Below, one piece after another: positions 1 through 4,130 of a stretch of 10,516 nt of DNA. The notes under the pieces were generated by a model. That model made no database searches. It was given only the letters and a program-made list of their open reading frames with translations, and was not told where the DNA came from. A program made the position numbers and the translations under genes. Every line of letters starts with the position of its first letter. Position 1 is the stretch's first letter. Source of the DNA: an uncultured Lachnospiraceae bacterium (lineage in GTDB: Bacteria; Bacillota; Clostridia; Lachnospirales; Lachnospiraceae); contig CAJUDY010000071.1 of assembly GCA_910584945.1 (NCBI GenBank), positions 1 to 10,516 of the forward strand. The letters are read 5' to 3'.

Positions 1-15
1 TGTAACAAAGAGAAT

Positions 16-52
16 CCCGTATTTATGCGGGTTCTGGCGTTTCGCAAACGCC
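16..52 (+). promoter_or_regulatory. 5' leader hairpins upstream of the left small toxin
   Basis: Two stem-loops precede the toxin ribosome site: CCCGTA/TGCGGG (16-31, one G-T pair) and a perfect 7-bp stem GGCGTTT/AAACGCC (36-52). 5' structures that limit toxin translation are known from par/Fst-type mRNAs; that role here is inference. The promoter for this transcript is not visible and may lie left of the window. Confidence 0.4.
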
Positions 53-88
53 TAGTTGACTCTTTCCAGCAGGAAGGAGGTGACTAGT

Positions 89-175
89 TTGGACCTCTTA
101 TATAGTTTTTTTATCTCTATCATAGCAAATGTGGTTTCACACTACATATGCAAGTGGCTGGATGGAGATGAGTAA
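89..175 (+). CDS. Fst-like small membrane toxin, left copy (28 aa)
   Basis: This tiny ORF starts at TTG behind a near-perfect ribosome site (AGGAAGGAGGTG, 71-82). The peptide MDLLYSFFISIIANVVSHYI is one hydrophobic helix, followed by a charged tail CKWLDGDE. A single membrane helix with a polar tail containing a W-L-D motif is the layout of Fst/PepA-type type I toxins. A paralogue lies at 735-827, inside the prophage. The ORF is followed by a bidirectional terminator and by a direct repeat of its own 5' end, the arrangement of the par/fst locus, in which an antisense RNA blocks toxin translation. Toxicity is inferred from architecture; the family call is by resemblance only. This copy sits outside the prophage, in a remnant of a related element. 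Confidence 0.6.
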   Translation: MDLLYSFFISIIANVVSHYICKWLDGDE

Positions 176-200
176 GCAACAGTCAGCACAGTTATACAGG

Positions 201-231
201 AAAACCCCGGGAATGCGACTCCCGGGGTTTT
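201..231. terminator. Bidirectional terminator shared by left toxin mRNA and antisense RNA
   Basis: Perfect 12-bp arms AAAACCCCGGGA (201-212) and TCCCGGGGTTTT (220-231) enclose a 7-nt loop. The A run before and T run after the stem make it a rho-independent terminator on both strands, as expected for convergent toxin and antitoxin transcripts. Confidence 0.85.
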
Positions 232-243
232 CTTGCTGTTGAC

Positions 244-276
244 GTTTGGACCTCTTATCACAACGTCTTATCTCTA
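244..276 (+). repeat. Direct repeats linking left antisense RNA to its toxin mRNA
   Basis: This is the second copy of the toxin 5' region: 244-258 is identical to 87-101 (15 bp) and 268-276 to 111-119 (9 bp). They correspond in position to the DRa/DRb repeats of the Fst system. Confidence 0.75.
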
Positions 277-283
277 CATGCTA

Positions 284-312
284 ACTATAGCATTCTTCTT
301 GAACTTCGTCAA
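284..312 (-). promoter_or_regulatory. Promoter of left antisense antitoxin RNA
   Basis: Read on the minus strand: -35 TTGACG (plus 307-312), 17-bp spacer, -10 TATAGT (plus 284-289). The internal copy has the same -35 and spacing at 921-949. Confidence 0.75.
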
Positions 313-318
313 GCACAT

Positions 319-371
319 TTGTGCTACAAGTTCATGCTGCAGCACACTCTCCCAGGTGGTTTGCAGCACAA
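319..371. promoter_or_regulatory. Operator-like pair beside the left antitoxin promoter
   Basis: TTGTGCTACAA at 319-329 is the reverse complement of the recurrent motif TTGTAGCACAA; TTGCAGCACAA at 361-371 is a one-base variant. Start-to-start spacing is 42 bp. The first site lies 6 bp upstream of the -35 of the antisense promoter. The same pair, with the same spacing, occurs at 956-966 and 998-1008. Confidence 0.6.
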
Positions 372-392
372 CTAACTATCGGTGCCGGTAGA
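372..392 (-). pseudogene. Remnant: last codons of a phage repressor gene fused to the att repeat
   Basis: On the minus strand this reads S-T-G-T-D-S-stop, matching the last six residues and stop of the intact repressor at 1009-1356. Everything upstream of these codons is missing: the homology stops where the 153-bp att repeat begins at 393. With the toxin module at 89-278 it shows that positions 1-392 come from a related element that lost the segment between repressor and integrase end. Confidence 0.7.
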
Positions 393-449
393 TCTTAGAC
401 ACCTTTTTCACGAATCAGGGCATCTAACCGGGCAAAGCCTTTTACGGGC

Positions 450-494
450 AAAAAAAGCCCCACAACCCGCATATATAAGCGAATCCCAGGACTT
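450..494 (-). terminator. Copy of tRNA-Lys terminator in left att repeat
   Basis: Identical to the terminator at 10415-10459, described there. At this end it follows only a tRNA fragment but could still stop leftward transcription out of the prophage. Confidence 0.6.
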
Positions 495-498
495 CTAA

Positions 499-545
499 TG
501 CACCGCCAGGGGCTCGAACCCTGGACACCCTGATTAAGAGTCAGG
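499..545 (-). tRNA. tRNA-Lys(CTT) 3' fragment left by integration (non-functional)
   Basis: On the minus strand this includes the anticodon arm CCTGA-CTCTTAA-TCAGG, the variable loop GTGTC, the T arm CAGGG-TTCGAGC-CCCTG, the acceptor strand GCGGTGC and an A discriminator. The D arm and 5' acceptor strand are absent, because 546 onward is phage sequence. No CCA is encoded. Confidence 0.85.
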
Positions 546-553
546 GCATGTAA
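541..553 (+). repeat. Short direct repeat flanking the attP core
   Basis: TCAGGGCATGTAA at 541-553 matches TCAGGGCATCTAA at 415-427 (and 10380-10392) in 12 of 13 positions. In the circular phage these lie on either side of the tRNA core, so they are candidate integrase-binding sites. Confidence 0.4.
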
Positions 554-562
554 GGCATGTTT

Positions 563-626
563 TTGTAGCACAAGTCCGTTCTGATCTACTCTGATCCGGC
601 CCGCTGCGCATCTACTTGTAGCACAA
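563..626. promoter_or_regulatory. Operator-like pair upstream of internal toxin
   Basis: Exact TTGTAGCACAA at 563-573 and 616-626, start-to-start 53 bp. The 72-bp segment from 563 is about 62/72 identical to 6611-6682 in front of the Zot gene, so it is a duplicated control segment. It lies between attL and the toxin promoter. The likely ligand is the repressor encoded at 1009-1356 (inference). Confidence 0.65.
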
Positions 627-661
627 CTTCCCCCTCACTTCTTAGCATATCCTGTCAAGTT

Positions 662-694
662 TTGATGTACTTCCCCGAATGAATATGATATAAT
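662..694 (+). promoter_or_regulatory. Promoter of internal small toxin
   Basis: A perfect -10 TATAAT (689-694) is preceded by TGA, giving an extended -10. A TTGATG at 662-667 is too far away (21 bp) to be a good -35, so the extended -10 probably carries the promoter. The toxin ribosome site begins about 26 bp downstream. Confidence 0.6.
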
Positions 695-734
695 AGCTTT
701 GCTGTGTCACCTCCGGCAGAAAGGGGGTGTTTAA

Positions 735-827
735 ATGCTCGATTATCTTTTATCCTTTTTGGTCTCCATGTTGGCAAATGTAGGTGCCTACTACATACGC
801 AAATGGTTGGATGGAGACGATAAGTAG
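735..827 (+). CDS. Fst-like small membrane toxin, prophage copy (30 aa)
   Basis: The ATG lies behind AAAGGGGGTG (719-728). The peptide is a hydrophobic helix MLDYLLSFLVSMLANVGAYY followed by the polar tail IRKWLDGDDK, paralogous to the left copy (the shared tail K-W-L-D-G-D is diagnostic of the pair). It is too short for many gene finders. A bidirectional terminator follows, and two perfect repeats of its 5' end (12 and 15 bp) lie downstream inside a predicted antisense RNA. In type I systems such peptides damage the membrane when the labile antisense RNA is lost, so the module could stabilise the prophage. Function is inferred. Confidence 0.65.
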   Translation: MLDYLLSFLVSMLANVGAYYIRKWLDGDDK

Positions 828-841
828 CACAGCCCAGCCTT

Positions 842-884
842 GAAAAAAGAAAGCCCCAGGATCTGCACTCCTGGGGTTTTCTCT
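842..884. terminator. Bidirectional terminator shared by internal toxin mRNA and antisense RNA
   Basis: The 8-bp stem CCCCAGGA (854-861) / TCCTGGGG (869-876) has a 7-nt loop, an A-rich run on the left (842-852) and TTTTCTCT on the right, so it can end transcripts from both strands. Confidence 0.8.
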
Positions 885-915
885 GTTTAAATGCTTTATC
901 TTTTATCCTTGCCTG
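843..915 (-). ncRNA. Putative antisense antitoxin RNA, prophage copy
   Basis: About 70 nt on the minus strand, from the promoter at 921-949 to the shared terminator. It spans the repeats TGTTTAAATGCT (884-895, same as 728-739) and TTATCTTTTATCCTT (896-910, same as 743-757), so its 5' end is complementary to the toxin start codon region. The organisation equals that of the left module although the sequences have diverged. Confidence 0.65.
884..910 (+). repeat. Direct repeats linking antisense RNA to internal toxin mRNA
   Basis: Perfect 12-bp and 15-bp repeats of 728-739 and 743-757, with offsets of 156 and 153 bp. They resemble the DRa/DRb interaction repeats of par/fst loci. Confidence 0.75.
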
Positions 916-920
916 CTTAC

Positions 921-949
921 AATATAGCACTTCTTAGGACTCTCGTCAA
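921..949 (-). promoter_or_regulatory. Promoter of prophage antisense antitoxin RNA
   Basis: Minus strand: -35 TTGACG (plus 944-949), 17-bp spacer, -10 TATATT (plus 921-926). It is arranged exactly like the left copy at 284-312. Confidence 0.75.
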
Positions 950-955
950 GCACAT

Positions 956-1008
956 TTGTGCTACAAGTTCATGCTCGAGCAGCTCTCTGAAGGTAGTTTG
1001 TAGCACAA
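956..1008. promoter_or_regulatory. Operator-like pair between antitoxin promoter and repressor gene
   Basis: TTGTGCTACAA (956-966, reverse orientation) and TTGTAGCACAA (998-1008) are 42 bp apart. The first is 6 bp upstream of the antisense -35, a position from which a bound regulator could activate. The second abuts the stop codon of the repressor gene. Confidence 0.65.
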
Positions 1009-1356
1009 CTAGCTATCTGTGCCGGTGGATCCAGTCCCAGAAGTTGATAATCCGAGTTCCCGTGCTTCGTCCTGGGCCAGTCTTATAATACTCCTTTTCC
1101 CTCTTTCATCCGCCTGGCGGTATAGATCTACAAGCTGCTGTTCCTCTGGAGTGAGGTCTTCAGATTCTTTTCCCAGAATCAACCAATTGAGTGAAACTTT
1201 TAGCTTATTAGCTACTGCTACGACTTTATCATAACTTGGATTTTGGTTTTCCCATTTTCTTAATGTTCCGTTTCCAAAACCTAGCTCTTGTTCTAAACGC
1301 TTAAAATTTGTGCCTTTTTCATTACATGTCTTTTTCATTCTCTCGTAAAGTGACAT
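1009..1356 (-). CDS. HTH (XRE/Cro-CI family) phage repressor, 115 aa
   Basis: This is the likely lysogeny repressor, binding operators as a dimer. Residues 17-37 (FKRLEQELGFGNGTLRKWEN) form an XRE-type helix-turn-helix, with the usual continuation into a third set of helices (V-A-N-K-L-K-V-S-L-N-W-L-I-L-G). The C-terminal part (69-101) is charged and helical, with a Ser/Gly/Thr-rich tail; there is no peptidase domain, so it is not a self-cleaving CI. The start at 1356 is chosen because GGGAG lies six bases upstream; an upstream in-frame start at 1404 would overlap the rightward promoter. It diverges from the early operon, with the promoter and palindromic operator between them. A second copy of its last codons survives at 372-392. 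Confidence 0.85.
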   Translation of the reverse strand: MSLYERMKKTCNEKGTNFKRLEQELGFGNGTLRKWENQNPSYDKVVAVANKLKVSLNWLILGKESEDLTPEEQQLVDLYRQADERGKRSIIRLAQDEARELGLSTSGTGSTGTDS

Positions 1357-1397
1357 ATGTTTCTCCCAAAAAGAATCGTTAAATATCGAATTAGTTG

Positions 1398-1426
1398 TTG
1401 ACAATTCGCTAATTAGCTACTATACT
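1398..1426 (+). promoter_or_regulatory. Strong rightward (early/lytic) promoter
   Basis: Consensus -35 TTGACA (1398-1403), exactly 17 bp, and -10 TATACT (1421-1426). The expected start near 1433 lies inside the palindromic operator at 1427-1445, so repressor binding would block it. It is the only clear promoter seen ahead of the genes from 1553 on. Confidence 0.8.
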
Positions 1427-1482
1427 GAACTTGTGGGACAAGTTCCCATATAAAAGACGTCTTAAAGGTAATTGTAGCACAA
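1427..1482. promoter_or_regulatory. Repressor operators on the rightward promoter
   Basis: GAACTTGTGGGACAAGTTC (1427-1445) is a perfect palindrome with 8-bp arms around GGG, just after the -10. TTGTAGCACAA follows at 1472-1482 (41 bp from the TTGT of the first). Both share the core TTGT-N3-ACAA found across the element, which ties that motif to the adjacent HTH repressor. Binding is inferred. Confidence 0.75.
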
Positions 1483-1552
1483 ATTCGATCGAAAGTATAG
1501 CCCCGGATGCGGCTGCCATGTCAGAGGCCCGGGAGTGAAAGGAGAGAGAAAG

Positions 1553-2029
1553 ATGAAATTACCGAAACTAGGTGACAAGTTTTTAGTCACCAAGACTTAT
1601 TATTCGGGGGGAATGCCCTCCAGCACTTTTGTCGTCTCAGGAGTCCATATTGAGATCCGTGCGGATGAAGACAGGCTTGATTTTGTCTGGTACTGCGTGT
1701 ATGTCGACAAGGTGCATGATGACCTTTTCCATTCCAAAATCCTGCATGTCTCCTTATGCCTGGAGAATGCCCTGGATTATATTGCAAACCTCACGCCCTA
1801 TGAGGAGCCAGAGGAAAATGCGGATTCAGGATCCGCCATTGAAGAGGAGGGAACCTGCGATGGACGAAAGAGACCTGAAAGCGTTACTGGAGTTCAAGAA
1901 GAAACTGGAGACTTTTATGATGCTGGTCATGACCGTGGGGAATCTTCTGGTCGCCGTCATAATCTTACTGATACTGTTAAAAGAGTTTCTGGGGTGCCTG
2001 GCCGTTTAGGGGGTGTTTCCTATGCCTAG
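1553..2029 (+). CDS. Hypothetical early protein, 158 aa
   Basis: First gene of the rightward operon. The ATG at 1553 is preceded by AAAGGAGAGAG (1538-1548); a GTG at 1535 lies upstream of that ribosome site and is unlikely. Residues 1-85 look like a compact folded domain of beta strands and helix (LGDKFLVTKTYYSGG, HIEIRADEDRLDFVWYCVYV, LCLENALDYIANL). From about residue 90 the sequence turns acidic and low in complexity, and the last 50 residues are read from DNA that also encodes the 49-aa protein at 1860-2009 in another frame. The tail may therefore be a by-product of overlap, or a single-base change may have removed an earlier stop. I do not recognise the family. Confidence 0.6.
   Translation: MKLPKLGDKFLVTKTYYSGGMPSSTFVVSGVHIEIRADEDRLDFVWYCVYVDKVHDDLFHSKILHVSLCLENALDYIANLTPYEEPEENADSGSAIEEEGTCDGRKRPESVTGVQEETGDFYDAGHDRGESSGRRHNLTDTVKRVSGVPGRLGGVSYA
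1860..2009 (+). CDS. Small single-helix membrane protein, 49 aa
   Basis: The ATG lies behind GAGGAGGG (1844-1851). The N-terminal charged helix (MDERDLKALLEFKKKLETFM) leads into a membrane segment of about 23 residues (MTVGNLLVAVIILLILL) and a short tail KEFLGCLAV. It is nested out of frame in the 3' part of the preceding ORF, and the next gene starts 13 bp after its stop. Small one-helix proteins are common in filamentous phages, but nothing here fixes its role. The good ribosome site and clean membrane segment argue it is real. Confidence 0.6.
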   Translation: MDERDLKALLEFKKKLETFMMLVMTVGNLLVAVIILLILLKEFLGCLAV

Positions 2030-2375
2030 ACTCTACGGGAAGACAGAGACGATCCATAAGACAGTGCGTTTCACCCAGGAGCAGATTGACCTGATCGACT
2101 CCCAGGGGCAGGACAGTTTCACCGCCAATCTGGACCATCTGCTGAATGAATTTCTGCCTTCCGGGGAAAGTGAGCGCGGCAGATGTATCCGCATGGAACG
2201 GGACTACCTGCGCCGTACCAAGGAAGAACTGGAGCGGCTGCTTAAATACCTCAGGGCCTGCAAGCCATACGTCTACGCCCTGGGGAATGCCCTGGAAGAC
2301 GCTATAGATCTGGAACATCTGCTGCAGGAAGAGGGTGCTGACCTGCCGGTCCCTCATCCGGGGAGGCGGCCATGA
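2022..2375 (+). CDS. Putative ribbon-helix-helix DNA-binding protein, 117 aa
   Basis: Residues 8-40 fit a ribbon-helix-helix (Arc/MetJ-like) fold: a short strand (HKTVRFT), helix (QEQIDLIDSQ), turn, then helix (SFTANLDHLLNEFL). A long charged helix follows (about 55-80, ERDYLRRTKEELERLLKYL), which could form a coiled coil, and then a second helical stretch rich in Leu and Glu. The ATG at 2022 is used with AGGGGG (2008-2013); an in-frame GTG at 2013 overlaps that ribosome site. Such proteins often act as copy-number or transcription regulators in small replicons; its position just before the hairpin/origin-like region fits that, but this is inference. Confidence 0.55.
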   Translation: MPRLYGKTETIHKTVRFTQEQIDLIDSQGQDSFTANLDHLLNEFLPSGESERGRCIRMERDYLRRTKEELERLLKYLRACKPYVYALGNALEDAIDLEHLLQEEGADLPVPHPGRRP

Positions 2376-2539
2376 GCATACTATCCCTGTCGGGCAGTCA
2401 TGGCCCCATGTCCTTTGAGAGAAAGTATCTCCAAGCGCGGAACGAAACGCGCGCGGGGCTGCGCCGCCGCTCCCGGACAGGAGCTTTTCCAGGGGCACGG
2501 GCTCGGACGAGGGCGGGGCCTCCCCCGACGGGTACATAA
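2372..2539 (+). CDS. Possible small basic protein, 55 aa (doubtful)
   Basis: The ORF overlaps the previous stop (ATGA at 2372-2375) and has GGGGAGG (2360-2366) upstream, so translational coupling is plausible. The first 25 residues (MSILSLSGSHGPMSFERKYL...) look ordinary, but the rest is Arg/Pro/Gly/Ala-rich and is encoded by the left arm of the large inverted repeat that starts at 2451. The C-terminal half may simply be translation through a DNA structure. No family recognised. Confidence 0.3.
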   Translation: MSILSLSGSHGPMSFERKYLQARNETRAGLRRRSRTGAFPGARARTRAGPPPTGT

Positions 2540-2599
2540 ACTGATCTTTGCTCTTATATACGGGCGGTTTTGGGTGGATTCCGCCGGGCGCCGCCGGGG

Positions 2600-2766
2600 C
2601 TGTGTAAACGGTGTATAACCCCCCATCTCTGGCTGCCGTGGGTAAGCCGGTGTGCGGGCTGTGGGTAAGCTGTGTATAACACGCCCCACCGTTATGCACA
2701 GCTTATCCATGGGCCGTGCACCGGCTTATCCATGGCAGCCAGGGGGGTTATGCAGGGTTTGCACAG
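2600..2766 (+). repeat. Core 76-bp stem of the inverted repeat
   Basis: 2600-2680 pairs with 2691-2766 around a 10-nt loop (2681-2690). A 5-nt insertion (in 2625-2630) and 13 substitutions are the only differences. Ten substitutions are transitions, all in the direction that keeps a G-T pair when the + strand folds; three are G/C changes. The stem would be much weaker on the minus strand, where the same positions are A-C. This points to a functional hairpin in + strand ssDNA (or RNA). Confidence 0.85.
2671..2700. promoter_or_regulatory. Paired DnaA-box-like sites at the hairpin tip
   Basis: TGTGTATAA (2671-2679, reverse of TTATACACA) and TTATGCACA (2692-2700) both fit TTATNCACA and face each other across the loop. 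Weaker relatives occur further down the stem (TGTGGGTAA at 2660-2668, TTATCCATG at 2703-2711 and 2727-2735). Because of the inverted repeat the two sites are not independent, so a DnaA role is only a candidate. Confidence 0.4.
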
Positions 2767-3056
2767 CCCTCTACGCCCTGCGCAGCAGCAGCCCGTACCA
2801 AAAACCGCCCGCCGGCGAGTGGAACCTTCGCTTTTGCGGCACTGGTGCCGCGCCCCGCCCGACCCGGGGCCGGGTTCCTGGAAAAGAGCCGGAGTGGAGA
2901 CGGCGGCGCAGCCCCGCGCGGCAGCGAGTGACAACCGCGGAGGATTTCTCCGTGGGCCGCCCGGGCCGCCCTCTTTCCGGCGGACAAAGATCTATACAAG
3001 CGCCTGCCGGGTATTGCCCTGGCAGCGGACAACAACCATATAAGGAGGAAAACGAC

Positions 3057-3392
3057 ATGTTACAATTCATATTCACTTTTTCCCTGCGCTTTCTGCAGGG
3101 GGCCCTGGATCTATTGCGTACATACCAACTGCCCCTTCTGTGCGTCCTGGGCGGCGCCGGTGCGGGCATCTATTCCTACGGCTGCCGCAAGCTCTACCGG
3201 CTGCGCAGAAAGCAGCGGGAGGAAGCGCGCCTGCATCCGGACGAGCCCGTCCCGGCGCTGCCGGAAAAGGCCAGACAGTCCGCCCTGGCCTATGAGATCG
3301 CGGGGTTCATCACCCTGCTGGCCGCCTGCCTGGCTATGTTTTTCCTGGGCCATTTTGACAAGTACCTGGCCCTGCTGGGCTTTGGAGCCTAG
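3057..3392 (+). CDS. Two-helix membrane protein, 111 aa
   Basis: First gene after the hairpin region, with an ideal ribosome site AAGGAGG (3042-3048). A hydrophobic N-terminal region (about residues 10-42, with G-G-A-G-A-G-I-Y-S-Y) is followed by a very basic segment (RKLYRLRRKQREE) and a second membrane helix near 76-100 (AYEIAGFITLLAACLAMFFL). The basic loop would sit in the cytoplasm by the positive-inside rule, giving both ends outside. Two-helix proteins of this size occur in inovirus morphogenesis blocks; no specific family is recognised. Upstream in-frame extension runs through the inverted repeat and is not believed. Confidence 0.7.
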   Translation: MLQFIFTFSLRFLQGALDLLRTYQLPLLCVLGGAGAGIYSYGCRKLYRLRRKQREEARLHPDEPVPALPEKARQSALAYEIAGFITLLAACLAMFFLGHFDKYLALLGFGA

Positions 3393-3408
3393 GCCGGATC
3401 CCCGTGAA

Positions 3409-3618
3409 GTGTCCGGGGAGTACAAGACCTTCCAGGAATGGCTCTTATGGAAGTACGATTATACCCCCCGGAAGCTCTATGACCTGTGCCTGGCAACAGG
3501 TAGCTACGGGGACTATGACAAGGTCATGGCCTGGTACCGCCGCAGGTACCAGCAGTACAACGAACTGCGTGAGCAGCTGCTGGCCGCTAACCCTTTCACA
3601 ATTCATAACAACACATAA
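3409..3618 (+). CDS. Small soluble protein, about 69 aa (start uncertain)
   Basis: The frame encodes a plausible soluble protein rich in Tyr and Trp (EYKTFQEWLLWKYDYTPRKL, DYDKVMAWYRRRYQQYNELR), probably helical, ending NPFTIHNNT. No ATG is present in the right place: GTG at 3409 is the simplest start, and TTG at 3382, overlapping the end of the preceding gene, is an alternative; neither has a strong ribosome site, so coupling to the upstream gene is likely. It lies directly before the 157-aa gene and shares the operon. Unrecognised family. The aromatic and basic content would suit nucleic-acid binding, but that is speculation. Confidence 0.55.
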   Translation: MSGEYKTFQEWLLWKYDYTPRKLYDLCLATGSYGDYDKVMAWYRRRYQQYNELREQLLAANPFTIHNNT

Positions 3619-3643
3619 TAACTGATCAAAGGAGGATCTAACA

Positions 3644-4117
3644 ATGGATATAATGCAGTCTCTTACAAACAAAGCCAAGATTCTGGTGCTTTTTGCCAAC
3701 TGTTACGACATGGTGGCGGACGGTAAGCAGGTAGCCGGATGTTCCGTGCATTACCTGTTCTGGGGAGAGCATGGGGAGGCGCTCTTAGAACAGAGCGAGT
3801 ATGACGTGAGCAAGCCGGTAGGCATCCAGCGGGCCAAAGTGTCCATGGACAGCGCCATGCGGATTCGGGTGCCTGTTGCCCCGGCCATATATGAGGGAAC
3901 TTTTGAAACCAAGGTTGGCAGTGACGGCAAGCCGGTGCTGCGCCTGGTGGACATAGCCTATTATTCCAACGTGCGTTTCGCGGAGCATGTCGTGCCCGGC
4001 CTGGTGGTGCCCGGCATGATCGTGCATAAGGAGCCGGAGACCCAGGCGGAACGTGCCCTGGCCGCCGCATCCGAATTGGAGGCAGGGGATAAGCCGGAGA
4101 AGAAGACCGGGAAATGA
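3644..4117 (+). CDS. Hypothetical protein, 157 aa; candidate phage ssDNA-binding protein
   Basis: A strong AAAGGAGGA (3629-3637) precedes the ATG. The protein is soluble, with alternating beta-strand-like segments (ILVLFANCYDMV, AGCSVHYLFWG, KVSMDSAMRIRVPVAPAIYEG, RLVDIAYYSNVRF) in residues 10-115 and an acidic, Ala/Glu/Lys-rich disordered tail (120-157). A beta-rich core with an acidic tail, located between the origin-like region and the coat gene, recalls the position and build of ssDNA-binding proteins such as inovirus gpV, including ones longer than the 87-aa M13 protein. No conserved motif can be pointed to, so the call is by context only. Confidence 0.4.
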   Translation: MDIMQSLTNKAKILVLFANCYDMVADGKQVAGCSVHYLFWGEHGEALLEQSEYDVSKPVGIQRAKVSMDSAMRIRVPVAPAIYEGTFETKVGSDGKPVLRLVDIAYYSNVRFAEHVVPGLVVPGMIVHKEPETQAERALAAASELEAGDKPEKKTGK

Positions 4118-4130
4118 CCGGTAGCAGGTA

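Larger units (their letters stand above)
201..278 (-). ncRNA. Putative antisense antitoxin RNA, left copy
   Basis: A minus-strand transcript of about 75 nt is predicted from the promoter at 284-312 to the shared terminator at 201-231. Its 5' part copies the complement of a repeat of the toxin start region: GTTTGGACCTCTTAT occurs at 87-101 and 244-258, and TTATCTCTA at 111-119 and 268-276, both with an offset of 157 bp. The RNA can therefore pair with the toxin ribosome-binding and start region and with the terminator, as RNA II does in the par/fst system. It is inferred from promoter, repeats and terminator. Confidence 0.65.
393..545. repeat. Left attachment-site repeat (153 bp)
   Basis: This stretch is identical, base for base, to 10358-10510 (offset 9965). 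It contains the 3' half of tRNA-Lys and its terminator, both on the minus strand, and marks the left boundary of the prophage. Sequence diverges at 546 (GCATGT here, TGCTCT at the right end). Strand exchange probably lies in the tRNA anticodon region near 530-545, as is usual for tyrosine integrases using tRNA genes. Confidence 0.92.
2451..2919 (+). repeat. Large imperfect inverted repeat; likely ssDNA origin/packaging region
   Basis: The non-coding stretch from about 2540 to 3056 is dominated by a giant palindrome-like structure. Its outer end is a perfect 19-bp pair, 2451-2469 with 2901-2919 (CGGCGGCGCAGCCCCGCGC on the right). Patchy complementary blocks follow inward (for example CGGGCGGTTTTGGGT on the left against CGGGCGGTTTTTGGT read from the right), leading to the strong core at 2600-2766. 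In filamentous phages the intergenic region holds hairpins for replication origins and packaging; this is the obvious candidate here. All longer reading frames in this block are explained by its GC-rich repeats. Confidence 0.75.

Noticed and set aside
499..545. Functional tRNA-Lys at the left boundary
   Set aside because: The D arm and 5' acceptor strand are missing; the sequence after 545 is phage.
1357..1404. N-terminal extension of the repressor to 1404
   Set aside because: It would overlap the -35 of the rightward promoter and lacks a ribosome site; ATG at 1356 has GGGAG at good distance.
1427..1445. LexA/SOS box at the palindrome GAAC...GTTC
   Set aside because: The spacing between GAAC and GTTC is 11 bases, unlike Gram-positive LexA sites with short spacers, and the inner TTGT-N3-ACAA matches the dispersed phage motif instead.
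2993..2998. -10-like TATACA ahead of the 3057 gene as a promoter
   Set aside because: No matching -35 lies 16-18 bp upstream; transcription probably reads through or uses an undetected promoter.
2381..3169. Long overlapping reading frames on both strands across the intergenic region
   Set aside because: They arise from the GC-rich inverted repeat, which yields open frames on both strands with Arg/Pro/Ala-rich, low-complexity products and no ribosome sites.
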